Assembly (NCBI RefSeq): GCF_003595215.1
Contig: NZ_QYZP01000003.1
Coordinates: forward strand, 517,957-581,956
DNA: 64,000 nt
Source of the DNA: Nesterenkonia natronophila
Lineage (GTDB): Bacteria > Actinomycetota > Actinomycetes > Actinomycetales > Micrococcaceae
Direction: 5' to 3'
Of this stretch, positions 34,317 through 44,207 are shown piece by piece (the first letter of the stretch is position 1; each line of letters starts with the position of its first letter). A program made the position numbers and the translations under genes. The notes beneath the pieces were generated by a model. That model was not told where the DNA came from. It worked only from the letters and a program-made list of their open reading frames with translations, and did no database searches.

Positions 34317-35834
34317 ATGATCGAGCACAAAGTACGGGTCCACCCCAGCAAAGCCAACCTGGCCCGCGAAGACCAATTAGCGTACAAGATAGCCCAGGTC
34401 GCCGTGGATGAGGTGGCTGTGGAGGACGACGTGACCGAGATGGTCATCAACCGAGTGATCGACAACGCGTCTGTGGCCGTGGCGTCACTGACCCGCGCAC
34501 CGATCGTCTCGGCCCGAGCCCAAGCGCTGGACCACCCGGTCTCCGCCAACGGCACTGGAGCCTCGATCTTCGGCATCAACCAGAAGTCGTCGCCCGAATG
34601 GGCCGCCTGGGCCAACGGCGTAGCCGTGCGCGAACTGGATTTCCACGACACCTTTCTCGCCGCGGACTACTCCCACCCGGGTGACAACATCCCGGCCATC
34701 CTCGCCGTGGCCCAGCACACCGGACGCTCAGGTGCTGACGTCGTTCGCGGGTTGGCTACGGGTTATGAGATCCAGGTGGATCTGGTGAAAGCGATATGCC
34801 TGCACAAACACAAGATTGACCATGTGGCTCACCTGGGACCATCGGCCGCCGCCGGAATCGGCACCATGTTGGGTCTGGACGCGGAGACCATCTTCCAGGC
34901 CGTGGGCCAGGCGCTGCACACCACTACCGCAACCCGCCAGTCACGCAAGGGTGAGATTTCCACGTGGAAGGCCCACGCGCCGGCCTTTGCTGGAAAGATG
35001 GCCGTGGAGGCCGTGGACCGTTCGATGCGAGGACAGACCTCACCGGTGCCCATCTACGAAGGTGAGGACGGCGTGATTGCATGGATCCTGGACGGTCCCA
35101 ACGCCGAATACACTGTCCCTCTGCCTGCTCCCGGTGAGGCTAAACGCGCCCTCCTGGACACCTACACCAAGGAGCACTCCGCCGAGTACCAGGCCCAAGC
35201 GTGGATCGACCTGGCCCGAAAGCTGCATCACGAGCACCCAGAGGTGACGGATCCTGCGAATGTGGAGTCGGTCTTGATCCGCACCAGCCACCACACTCAT
35301 TTTGTCATCGGCTCCGGGGCCAATGACCCCCAGAAGTACGAACCAACGGCCTCCAGAGAAACACTCGACCACTCAATTCCCTACATCTTCACGGTGGCCC
35401 TGCAGGACGGCAGCTGGCATCACGGTGACTCCTACGCTCCGGAACGGGCTGGCCGTCCGGACACGGTGGAGCTGTGGCATAAGGTCGCCACTGAGGAGGA
35501 CCCGGAGTGGACCCGCCGGTACCACTCGTTGGACATCTCTGAGAAAGCTTTCGGTGGTTCCGTGGAGATTCGACTGACTGATGGAGGCACCATCACCGAT
35601 GAGATCGCTGTGGCAGACGCCCACCCGCTGGGTGCCCGGCCGTTCGCTCGCGAGCAGTACATCGCCAAGTTCCGTTCCCTGGCGGCCGGTATCATCGACG
35701 ACGCCGAGGCCAACCGGTTCCTCGAGACTGCACAGCGACTGCCCGAGCTGGCCGCCGATGAGCTTGTGGGTCTCAACATCCAAGCTGCTGCCGGCGTCGT
35801 CGATCTCTCCGTCTCTCCCAAAGGGCTGTTCTGA
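34317..35834 (+). CDS. prpD: 2-Methylcitrate dehydratase (MmgE/PrpD family)
   Basis: The product (505 aa) dehydrates 2-methylcitrate in propionate catabolism. Family blocks include [83 protein letters not shown] and [13 protein letters not shown]. The ATG at 34317 is preferred because the longer frame lies inside the regulator gene. Its stop overlaps the prpB start by one base. Confidence 0.92.
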   Translation: MIEHKVRVHPSKANLAREDQLAYKIAQVAVDEVAVEDDVTEMVINRVIDNASVAVASLTRAPIVSARAQALDHPVSANGTGASIFGINQKSSPEWAAWANGVAVRELDFHDTFLAADYSHPGDNIPAILAVAQHTGRSGADVVRGLATGYEIQVDLVKAICLHKHKIDHVAHLGPSAAAGIGTMLGLDAETIFQAVGQALHTTTATRQSRKGEISTWKAHAPAFAGKMAVEAVDRSMRGQTSPVPIYEGEDGVIAWILDGPNAEYTVPLPAPGEAKRALLDTYTKEHSAEYQAQAWIDLARKLHHEHPEVTDPANVESVLIRTSHHTHFVIGSGANDPQKYEPTASRETLDHSIPYIFTVALQDGSWHHGDSYAPERAGRPDTVELWHKVATEEDPEWTRRYHSLDISEKAFGGSVEIRLTDGGTITDEIAVADAHPLGARPFAREQYIAKFRSLAAGIIDDAEANRFLETAQRLPELAADELVGLNIQAAAGVVDLSVSPKGLF

Positions 35835-36760
35835 TGTTGTACGCAACAACCACACCTGAGCAGAAGCGCGCCCACCTGCGGAGGATCCTGACCCCAGGGG
35901 CCGGCCGGCAGTTTCCGGGCACGTTCACTCCTCTGAGCGCACCCCTGATCCAGGAGAAAGGGTTTGACGGTCTCTACGTCTCCGGGGCGGTGTTGGCTAA
36001 CGAGCTCGGTCTGCCAGATATCGGGCTGACCACGCTGACTGAAGTCGCCCATCGGGCTGGGCAGATCGCCCGGATGTCCGATCTGCCCACCATCGCTGAC
36101 GCTGACACTGGTTTTGGTGAGCCGATGAACGTCGCCCGAACCATTCACGAGCTGGAGAACGCTGGTCTTGCCGGGTGCCACATCGAGGACCAGGTCAATC
36201 CCAAGCGCTGCGGACACCTGGACGGCAAAGCCACGGTGGATACGGAGACTGCCACCAAGCGGATCCGTGCGGCGGCGCAAGCCCGCCGGGATGAAAACTT
36301 CCTGATCATGGCGCGGACGGACCTGCGCGCAGCCGAAGGACTGGACGCCGCTGTGGAGCGCGCTCAGGCCCTGGTCGCCGCAGGGGCTGACGCCATCTTC
36401 CCCGAGGCCATGAAGGACCTCAGCGAGTTCGAGGCCATGTGCAGCGCGGTGGACGTACCAGTGCTGGCGAATATGACCGAGTTCGGAAAATCTGAGCTGT
36501 TCACCCGCGAGCAACTGGCTGCCGCCGGGGTGGCACTCATCATCTATCCGGTCACGTCGCTGCGCTCGGCGATGGGCGCCATTGAACGTACGCTGGACAC
36601 CATAGCCGCCCAAGGTACCCAGGAGCCGGCGGTGCAGGAGATGATGACTCGTGCACGGCTGTATGAGCTGGTGGACTACGAGGCCTACAGCAGTTTTGAC
36701 GCCGGGGTCTTCGACTTCGACGTGCCAGAACGTTTTACAGATCAAGGAGCGCAAGGATGA
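35834..36760 (+). CDS. prpB: Methylisocitrate lyase
   Basis: The product (308 aa) splits 2-methylisocitrate to pyruvate and succinate. The catalytic motif is KRCGHLDGK (about residue 122), with GLYVSGAVLANELGLPD, DADTGFGE and EDQVNPK as Mg2+/substrate loops and IYPVTSLRSAMGA near the C-terminus. Length is typical. Overlaps prpC by four bases. Confidence 0.94.
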   Translation: MLYATTTPEQKRAHLRRILTPGAGRQFPGTFTPLSAPLIQEKGFDGLYVSGAVLANELGLPDIGLTTLTEVAHRAGQIARMSDLPTIADADTGFGEPMNVARTIHELENAGLAGCHIEDQVNPKRCGHLDGKATVDTETATKRIRAAAQARRDENFLIMARTDLRAAEGLDAAVERAQALVAAGADAIFPEAMKDLSEFEAMCSAVDVPVLANMTEFGKSELFTREQLAAAGVALIIYPVTSLRSAMGAIERTLDTIAAQGTQEPAVQEMMTRARLYELVDYEAYSSFDAGVFDFDVPERFTDQGAQG

Positions 36761-37893
36761 CTGAGAACACTGTGTACAAGGGCCTAGCTGGCGTCGTCGC
36801 TGACTACACCGCCGTCTCCAAGGTCAACCCGGAGACGAACTCTCTGCTCTATCAGGGCTACCCGGTGCAGCAGCTCGCCGCTGAGCTGAACTTTGAAGCC
36901 GTGGCGCTGCTGCTGTGGAACGGTGACCTGCCGAACGACGATGAGCTCAGGGAGTTTGTTGAGTTTGAGCGCAGCCACCGGGCGCTGGCGCCAAATGTGC
37001 GGGCCGCAGTTGATCTGCTCCCCACTGACTGCCATCCCATGGACGTAGGACGCACTGCAGTCTCGGTGATGGGCGCAAATGATCCGGATTCGGAAGACTC
37101 CGAACGCTCCACAGAGTTGCTCAAGGCCAAGAAGCTCTTTGCCGCGTTTCCTGCAGTGGTGGCATATGATCAGCGCCGCCGGCGTGGCCAGGACCTCGTT
37201 GAGCCTCGCGATGATCTGGACTACTCGCAGAACTTTCTGTGGATGACATTCGGTGAGGAAGCCCCGCCGGAAGTTGTGGACGCGTTCCGAGTATCGATGG
37301 TCCTATACGCTGAGCACTCCTTCAACGCCTCCACGTTCACTGCCCGGGTTGTCACTTCAACTTTGGCAGATCTGCATTCGGCGGTTACTGCGGCCATCGG
37401 AGCGCTGAAGGGTTCCCTCCATGGCGGTGCGAATGAAGCTGTAATGCACACCTTTGAAGAGATTGGAATCCGCAAGGAGGAGACGCGTGACGAGGCTGCG
37501 ACGCGTTCCAAGGCGTGGATGGAGAACGCTTTGGCCGAAAAACGTAAGGTGATGGGCTTCGGCCACCGCGTGTACAAGCATGGTGACTCCCGCGTGCCGA
37601 CGATGAAGAATGCGTTGGACGCTATGGTGGAGCACTACGGCCGGGGTGAGATCATGGGCCTCTACGACGGGCTCGAATCTGCCATGGACGAGGCTAAGGG
37701 CATCAAACCCAACCTTGACTACCCGGCTGGACCCACCTATCACCTCATGGGCTTCGACACAGAGATGTTCACGCCCCTGTTCATCGCTTCCCGGATTACT
37801 GGATGGACTGCCCACATTATGGAGCAGCGCGCGAATAACTCCCTGATCCGCCCACTGAGTGAGTACAACGGCCCAGACGAGCGGCACATCTAG
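36757..37893 (+). CDS. prpC: 2-Methylcitrate synthase
   Basis: The product (378 aa) condenses propionyl-CoA and oxaloacetate. Citrate-synthase blocks are present: SLLYQGYPVQQLA, HSFNASTFTARVVTSTLADLHSAVTAAIGALKGSLHGGANEAVM (catalytic His), MGFGHRVYKHGDSRVP (His) and GFDTEMFTPLFIASRITGWTAHIMEQ (Asp-Arg). Context with prpB and prpD makes 2-methylcitrate synthase the likely activity, possibly with some citrate synthase side activity. The ATG overlaps the prpB stop. Confidence 0.92.
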   Translation: MTENTVYKGLAGVVADYTAVSKVNPETNSLLYQGYPVQQLAAELNFEAVALLLWNGDLPNDDELREFVEFERSHRALAPNVRAAVDLLPTDCHPMDVGRTAVSVMGANDPDSEDSERSTELLKAKKLFAAFPAVVAYDQRRRRGQDLVEPRDDLDYSQNFLWMTFGEEAPPEVVDAFRVSMVLYAEHSFNASTFTARVVTSTLADLHSAVTAAIGALKGSLHGGANEAVMHTFEEIGIRKEETRDEAATRSKAWMENALAEKRKVMGFGHRVYKHGDSRVPTMKNALDAMVEHYGRGEIMGLYDGLESAMDEAKGIKPNLDYPAGPTYHLMGFDTEMFTPLFIASRITGWTAHIMEQRANNSLIRPLSEYNGPDERHI

Positions 37894-37898
37894 AAGAG

Positions 37899-37928
37899 GG
37901 CATCACCTACCTGCCGGGAGGTGGTGCC
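37899..37928 (+). terminator. Possible terminator hairpin after prpC
   Basis: GGCATCACCT (37899-37908) and AGGTGGTGCC (37919-37928) pair over ten bases, with one G-U, around a 10-base loop, just after the prpC stop. There is no T-run, so termination might be intrinsic but weak, or the hairpin may simply protect the 3' end. Confidence 0.4.
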
Positions 37929-37999
37929 GCCGGCATCACGGATGGCTGCCTTGTCCGCCCCAGCCCGCACCACCGCCCAAAGGGCCCAAGGGCCCAAGT

Positions 38000-39082
38000 T
38001 CAGGGTCGAATGACTGCAACCCCCGGCTGAGTGCCACGCGACATCGCCGCTAGAGCATCAGGCACATCATCGAGCCCGAGCTCTCGAGTGACCAACACAC
38101 CAGGGTCCACTGCCCCTGTAAGGAGCAGGTCGAGGAGCGCTGGATAGTCTGCCGCGGCCATGCCATGGCTGCCCAGAATAGACAGCTCCAGAGCCACTAC
38201 TCGAGGGATGAGGGTGCGCGGGACCTCCGCGAAAAGTCCTACCTGTACGTGGCGGCCCAGGGGGTCGAGGCTGCGTAGGGCGGCCTCGAGAGTTTCAGAA
38301 CGGCCGAGGGCCTCCAGTGTGACGTGCGGCCCGGGTAAGGCGCTTTGGCTGCCTGGCGCCTGGACACCCTCTCTCGTCAGATCCGACGCAACAGCACGGA
38401 CCTCCGCTGCTACTTCCTCAGGGGATAGCCCGGTGGGGTTCACACAGCCTGCGGCTCCGATGCTTCGTGCGAGCTCAAGGGCCCCGGGAGACACGTCGAC
38501 CGCAATGGCCCGGGCCCCCATAGCCTGGGCGAGCATCACCGCAGAGAGCCCTACACCTCCACAGCCGAAGACTGCCACAATTTCACCGCGGCGCACTTGC
38601 GCACGATCACGTAGCGCACGGAATGCGGTGGCGAAACGGCATCCCAATGAGGCGACGCTTGCTCCGGGAAGGCTTTCCGGGACAACAACGAGGTTGTGTG
38701 AGGCGGCCGGCACTACCACCTGCTCGGCCCAAGACCCGTCATAGGTGAAGCCAGGTTGGGTCTGGTTCGGGCAAATTTGGGATTCACCTGCGGTACACCA
38801 ATCGCAGTTCCCGCACCCACACACAAATGGGGCAGTCACTCGCTGTCCGACCGACCACCCAGTGACTCCGGCACCGAGCGCTGAGATGCGTCCGACAAAC
38901 TCGTGTCCGGGCACGTATGGAAGGAGTACGCCGTCGTCATGACCGGCGAAGGCGTGGAAGTCACTGCGGCACAGGCCGGTGAGCTCAACGTCGATCACGG
39001 CTCCTCCGGCGGCGGCCGTGGGGGTGGGAAGGTCGACAACCTGAGGAACCTCACCGAAAGCTGTGATGTGGACGGCACGCAT
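38000..39082 (-). CDS. Zinc-dependent medium-chain alcohol dehydrogenase
   Basis: The product (360 aa) has the catalytic-zinc site TGLCRSDFHAFAGHDD...PGHEFVGRI, the structural-zinc lobe CGCGNCDWCTAGESQIC and the Rossmann loop VFGCGGVGLSAVMLAQAMGA. It oxidises alcohols or reduces aldehydes with NAD(P); the substrate is unknown. It is convergent with the prp cluster and divergent from the OFA transporter, with an 18-bp perfect palindrome 28 bases upstream of its ATG. Confidence 0.9.
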   Translation of the reverse strand: MRAVHITAFGEVPQVVDLPTPTAAAGGAVIDVELTGLCRSDFHAFAGHDDGVLLPYVPGHEFVGRISALGAGVTGWSVGQRVTAPFVCGCGNCDWCTAGESQICPNQTQPGFTYDGSWAEQVVVPAASHNLVVVPESLPGASVASLGCRFATAFRALRDRAQVRRGEIVAVFGCGGVGLSAVMLAQAMGARAIAVDVSPGALELARSIGAAGCVNPTGLSPEEVAAEVRAVASDLTREGVQAPGSQSALPGPHVTLEALGRSETLEAALRSLDPLGRHVQVGLFAEVPRTLIPRVVALELSILGSHGMAAADYPALLDLLLTGAVDPGVLVTRELGLDDVPDALAAMSRGTQPGVAVIRP

Positions 39083-39109
39083 CAGAGCATTCTACGAAAC
39101 GCTGCTGAA

Positions 39110-39127
39110 ACTCTCACCGGTGAGAGT
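39110..39127. promoter_or_regulatory. 18-bp perfect palindrome upstream of the alcohol dehydrogenase
   Basis: ACTCTCACC (39110-39118) followed by GGTGAGAGT (39119-39127) is a perfect, uninterrupted palindrome in the 210-base spacer between the divergent dehydrogenase and OFA transporter genes. It looks like an operator of a dimeric regulator (TetR- or MerR-like size). No such regulator is adjacent. Confidence 0.6.
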
Positions 39128-39292
39128 ATTGCGATGAACTGTCGTTATCCAAAAAACCAGCCAAATCACGGTTTGCGTTCAGGAAAAGATGCATTTTGGC
39201 AAGCTTCTCATAAACCATTGCCCTACCACTATATTCGCTGATATCAATTAGTTGTCGTGACCGCCGTCACCCGCCCCAGCTGAGGAGCTCGC

Positions 39293-40831
39293 ATGACAAC
39301 TGTCCAGACGCCGACTAGATCCGCACCCATGCAACGCATCACTGCGGGCCCCGGCTTCAACCGCTGGCTGATCCCACCTGCAGCATTGGCAGTGCATTTC
39401 TGCATCGGACAGGCATACGCCACGAGCGTCTACAAGGCAGAGCTGGTCGCCCACTTCGAGTCCAGCCAGACTGCGGTCGGCATTATCTTCTCCATCGCGA
39501 TTGTCATGCTCGGGCTCTCAGCTGCGCTCTTCGGCACGTGGGTCGACCGGAATGGGCCACGACGTGCCATGCTTGCCGCCACGACCTGCTGGGTCACCGG
39601 ATTCGCCGTCGGCGCGCTGGGCATCTACGTCGAACAACTGTGGCTGGTGTATCTCGGCTACGGCTTCATCGGCGGCATAGGCCTAGGTATCGGCTACATC
39701 TCCCCTGTCTCGACGCTGATCAAGTGGTTCCCAGACCGGCCAGGTTTGGCCACAGGAATGGCGATCATGGGCTTCGGCGGGGGCGCAATGATCGCCAGTC
39801 CCCTCTCGTCTGCGGTGCTGCGCCTGTACGACGGCGGCGTTCCCGACGAGGGCCTACACACCGGCAACGCCGTCGCCGCTCTGTTTCTCACCCTCGGTGC
39901 GGTCTACCTGGTGGTCATGCTCTTCGGCGCGCTGATCGTTCGGGTTCCGCACCCCGATTGGAAGCCGGAGGGTTACGATCCCAACCAGGTGAAGCAGAAG
40001 TCGATGGTCACCACGGGGAATGTGAAAGCCAACACGGCTCTCACCACCCCGCAGTTCTGGCTGCTGTGGATCATACTGTTCTGCAATGTCACCGCCGGCA
40101 TCGGGATACTGGAACATGCTTCTCCGATGATCCAAGACTTCTTCCGGGGCGAGGACGGCAGTTCGACCGTAGCTGCCGCTGCTGCCGCCGGGTTCGTGGG
40201 CTTCCTGAGCCTGACAAACATGGCGGGCCGATTCATCTGGTCCTCGGTCTCCGACATTATCGGCCGGAAGAACATCTACTTGCTCTACCTGGGTGGCGGA
40301 CTGCTTCTCTACGTGTCGCTCGCTGTCTGGGGTAGCGTATCGATGGCACTGTTCATCGTCATCACGGGCATTATTCTGAGTTTCTATGGGGGCGGATTTT
40401 CAACCGTTCCAGCCTATCTTCGTGATCTCTTCGGCACCCTCCAAGTTGGCGCCATCCACGGTCGGCTGCTGACGGCCTGGTCCGCTGCGGGCATTGCCGG
40501 ACCGCTCATAATCAACAGCATTCTCGACGCCAGCGGAGAACCAGGCACACTCACCGCCGCAGACTACCGGCCAGCTCTGTTCACTATGGTCGTGCTGCTC
40601 GCGATCGGGCTGACTGCCAACATATTGGTTCGCGCGGTCAGCGATAAGCACCACGCAGAAAACGCGCCCAAGGAGCAAACCGACCGGACCGCAGCCGAAG
40701 AGTCCGAGGAGGTGGTGGAGCGCGCTAAGCATCCACGCGTCCCGATAATGCTGGCCTGGATAGTCGTCGGAATCCCCCTGGCCTATGGGGTGCTGATGAC
40801 CCTTAACAACGCCGTTCGGCTCTTTGCGTAG
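39293..40831 (+). CDS. OFA-type MFS transporter (oxalate/formate antiporter-like)
   Basis: The product (512 aa) has twelve hydrophobic segments with an MFS loop after the second one (FGTWVDRNGPRRAM). The segments AVHFCIGQAYATSVYKAEL and YGFIGGIGLGIGYISPVSTLIKWFPDRPGLATGMAIMGFGGGAMI are typical of OxlT/YhjX-like OFA-family carriers. It is 70 bases upstream of the formate dehydrogenase operon and on the same strand, so it may bring in formate or a precursor. The last 100 residues contain a charged loop and an extra helix. A good GAGGAG precedes the ATG. Confidence 0.88.
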   Translation: MTTVQTPTRSAPMQRITAGPGFNRWLIPPAALAVHFCIGQAYATSVYKAELVAHFESSQTAVGIIFSIAIVMLGLSAALFGTWVDRNGPRRAMLAATTCWVTGFAVGALGIYVEQLWLVYLGYGFIGGIGLGIGYISPVSTLIKWFPDRPGLATGMAIMGFGGGAMIASPLSSAVLRLYDGGVPDEGLHTGNAVAALFLTLGAVYLVVMLFGALIVRVPHPDWKPEGYDPNQVKQKSMVTTGNVKANTALTTPQFWLLWIILFCNVTAGIGILEHASPMIQDFFRGEDGSSTVAAAAAAGFVGFLSLTNMAGRFIWSSVSDIIGRKNIYLLYLGGGLLLYVSLAVWGSVSMALFIVITGIILSFYGGGFSTVPAYLRDLFGTLQVGAIHGRLLTAWSAAGIAGPLIINSILDASGEPGTLTAADYRPALFTMVVLLAIGLTANILVRAVSDKHHAENAPKEQTDRTAAEESEEVVERAKHPRVPIMLAWIVVGIPLAYGVLMTLNNAVRLFA

Positions 40832-40892
40832 GGGCGTGTTTGACTCGCTCCGTCAGGTAAATGCGCGCCTCCCCAGCTTCATGACCGCGTGC

Positions 40893-40904
40893 TAACATCG
40901 CGAT
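40893..40904 (+). promoter_or_regulatory. Leaderless-type -10 box of the formate dehydrogenase operon
   Basis: TAACAT (40893-40898) lies six bases before the ATG at 40905, so the first transcribed base may be the start codon. This supports transcription of the fdh operon separately from the OFA transporter gene. No clear -35 box is seen. Confidence 0.45.
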
Positions 40905-43900
40905 ATGGCAAGGATCACGCCGTTGGAATGGCCGGTCTTCCGTCAGCTGCGCTCCCGGGACTCCAGCGGACGGGGCGCCGCCGTGACCTCCAAGAAAACG
41001 CGCGAGACCACCCCGAGGACTGACGCAGCAGACACGGTCGTCCAGAGCATCTGCCCGTACTGCGCTGTCGGGTGCGGACAGAAGATCTACGCCAAGGACA
41101 ACCGCGTCATACACATCGAGGGCGACCCGGATTCGCCAATATCCCGCGGACGGTTGTGCCCCAAAGGCGCTGCCAGCGAACAGCTCGTCAACTCAGTGGG
41201 CCGCCAAACCAAGGTTCTTTACCGCGCTCCTCGGGCCCGTGACTGGGAGGCGCTCAGCCTCGACCGTGCGATCGACATGATCGCAGATCGGCTCCTGGAA
41301 GCCCGCAAGAAGCATTGGGAGGACACCGATCAGCATGGCAAACCAGTGCGCCGCACTATGGGCTTCGCCAGTTTGGGCGGAGCAACTATCGACAATGAAG
41401 AGAACTACCTGATTAAGAAGCTGTTTTCAGCAGCGGGAGCGGTCCAGATCGAGAACCAAGCCCGCATTTGACACTCTTCCACAGTTCCCGGTCTGGGGAC
41501 TTCGTTCGGGCGAGGGGGCGCCACCCAACCCCAGCAGGATCTGGCGAATGCCGACTGCATCGTCATTCAGGGGTCCAATATGGCCGAGTGCCATCCTGTG
41601 GGATTCCAGTGGGTCACTGAGGCCAAACAGCGCGGCGCCCGTGTCATTCACGTCGATCCCCGCTTCACGCGGACGAGTGCGGTCGCGGACCGCCACATTC
41701 CGCTCCGCGCTGGAAGCGACATTGTGCTGCTCGGAGCGCTGATCAATTACGTGCTGACCCATGGACTGTGGTTCAAAGAATACGTCCGCGCCTACACCAA
41801 CGCAGCCACTATCATCTCCGAGGACTATCAAGACCCCGAAGACTTGAATGGGCTCTTCTCCGGTTACAACCCGGAGGACGGCTCCTACGACAAGTCCTCC
41901 TGGTCCTACCAGGCCGCCGGAAACAAGAAGAAGGTGGGCGAACCCGGAGCTGAGTCCGAGGGGGACGCGGCTGAGCCTCACGAGTTCGGCGCAGGAGGCC
42001 CCCCACTCAGCCACTCCAATGTGATCCGGGACGAGAGCCTCCAAGACCCCAGGTGCGTCTTCCAGCTGCTGAAACGCCACTACGAACGCTATACGCCCGA
42101 AATGGTGGAGCGCACTTGTGGCATCTCCGCTGACGACTTTGCGTACCTTGCCGAGTCCGTGACTCAGAACTCCGGCAGGGAGCGCACTACCGCCTTCACT
42201 TATGCAGTCGGCTGGACCCAGCACGCGCAGGGCGCTCAGTTCATCCGCACCGCCGCAATACTGCAGCTTCTGCTCGGAAATATGGGCCGCCCGGGCGGCG
42301 GCATCATCGCTCTCCGGGGGCACGCGACGATCCAGGGCTCCACCGACATCCCCACCTTGTTCAACCTTCTGCCCGGCTACCTTCCGATGCCCGAAGCGGG
42401 CCAGCACGACACCCTGGACGAATATCTGGATACGATCCGTTCCAAGAAGCAGAAAGGCTTCTGGACCAACGCAGACGCCTACACCGTCAGCCTGCTGAAG
42501 GCCTGGTGGGGCGACGCTGCGAAGAAGGACAACAACTTCGCCTACGACTATCTGCCCAAGCTGACTGGAGCTCACGGCACCTATCAGACCGTCGAACGCA
42601 TGCTCCGTGATGAGCTCGACGGCTACTTCCTGATTGGTCAGAACCCGGCCGTGGGGTCAGCCAACGGAAAGATGCAGCGCATGGGCATGTCCCGACTGAA
42701 GTGGCTGGTGGTGCGGGACTTCAGCCTCATTGAGTCGGCCACATGGTGGAAGGACGGCCCTGAGATCGAGTCCGGTGAGCTGCGCAGCGAGGACATCGAG
42801 ACCGAGGTGTTCTTCATGCCGGCGGCAAACCACACAGAGAAGGCTGGTTCCTTCACCCAGACCCAGCGGCTGGTCCAGTGGCGTCATCAAGCAGTCACCC
42901 CACCGGATGATGCCCAGAGTGAACTGCATTTCTTCCACGAGCTGGGCAAGCGGATCCGTGAGCGCCTTGCCGACTCCCAGGACTGGCGGGACCGCCCACT
43001 GCTGGACCTCACCTGGGACTACCCCACCGATGAACACGGCGAGCCGGAAGCGGAAGCAGTGTTGGCTGAGATCAACGGCTTTCACGTCACAGGACCTGAC
43101 AAGGGCGAGCCGCTGTCAACTTTCAACGACATGCGCTCCGACGGCTCCACTGCAGGAGGCTGCTGGATCTACACGGGGATCTACGCCGAACGGGTGAATC
43201 AGGCAGCGCGCCGCAAACCTGGCCAGGAGCAGGATGAGACGGCTGCTGAATGGGCATGGGCTTGGCCGGCAAACCGCCGCCTGCTGTACAACCGTGCCTC
43301 CGCCGATCCGCAAGGCCGCCCATGGAGCGAGCGCAAGAAGTATGTGTGGTGGGACGCTGAACAGCAGCGCTGGACGGGTAAGGATGTTCCCGACTTCCCT
43401 GTGGACCGGGCACCTGATGCGAGGCCGGATCCCGACGCGGGCGGTCCGGAGGCACTGGCAGGCGATGACCCGTTCATCATGCAGGCTGACGGAAAGGGTT
43501 GGCTCTTTGCTCCCCACGGGATGGTGGATGGACCTATGCCTACGCACTATGAGCCCCCCGAGTCCCCCATCGACAACCCGCTCTACGGTCAGCAGAGTAA
43601 TCCCTCCAGAATCCGTTTTCCGCGCGAAGACAATTTGCTCGCACCCTCTGCCTTGCAGCCGGGCTCGGAGATTTACCCACATGTCTTCACCACCTACCGG
43701 CTGACCGAGCATCATACCGCTGGGGGCATGAGCCGGTTCCTGCCCTATCTCGCTGAGCTGCAGCCAGAGATGTTCTGCGAGGTCTCCCCGGAATTCGCAG
43801 AAGAGATTGGCCTAGAGGCCTATGGCTGGGCCACCATCATCTCGCCGCGTTCAGCAATCGAGGCCAGAGTCTTCGTGACCGAGCGGATGACCTCGCTCAC

Positions 43901-44207
43901 GATCGCCGGCCGTCGCGTCCACCAGGTGGGGCTGCCCTACCACTGGGGCGTCGGAAGCGAGGCGGTGGTGGAGGGTGATGCGGCCAACGACTTACTGGGG
44001 CTCTCCTTGGACCCGAACGTGCACATTCAGGGCTCCAAAGCCGCTCAGTGTGCCGTCCGACCCGGCCGTCGGCCCCGCGGGCCTGACCTTCTGAGACTCG
44101 TCGAAGATCTTCGACACCAGGCTGGTCTTACAGTCGAGACGGGCAACGCACGGCTCACGGTGCCGTGGAACGCATCGGAGGGCCAACCCAAGGGGAAGAA
44201 ATCATGA
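40905..44207 (+). CDS. fdnG: Selenocysteine-containing formate dehydrogenase, alpha subunit (UGA at 41469-41471 read as Sec)
   Basis: One 1100-residue protein is encoded across an in-frame TGA at codon 189. Before it lie the [4Fe-4S] ligands C50, C53, C57 and C85 (CPYCAVGCGQ; LCPKG); around it the sequence reads ENQARI-U-HSSTVPGLGTSFGRGGAT, matching the FdnG/FdoG active site that binds molybdenum. Downstream, GSNMAECHPVGFQW, VIHVDPRFTRTSAVADRHIPLRAGSDI, ALGWTQH-like YAVGWTQHAQGAQ and TTYRLTEHHTAGG follow FdnG colinearly to the end. Reading both parts as separate genes would split the active site. No twin-arginine signal is present, unlike E. coli FdnG. It is followed by beta and membrane subunits with overlaps. 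Confidence 0.96.
41469..41510 (+). promoter_or_regulatory. Bacterial SECIS element of the formate dehydrogenase mRNA
   Basis: After UGA, 18 bases precede a GGUCU loop (41490-41494) closed by GUUCCC (41484-41489) and GGGGAC (41495-41500), six pairs with one G-U. E. coli fdhF also has 18 bases between UGA and its GGUCUG loop. SelB would bind this hairpin. Confidence 0.9.

Noticed and set aside
35432..36754. 440-codon minus-strand open frame
   Set aside because: It is antisense to prpD and prpB and shows no domain pattern.
41472..41579. Frameshift or sequencing error in the formate dehydrogenase gene
   Set aside because: Both halves are in the same frame, only the TGA separates them, and a SECIS and full sel machinery are present, so recoding explains it.
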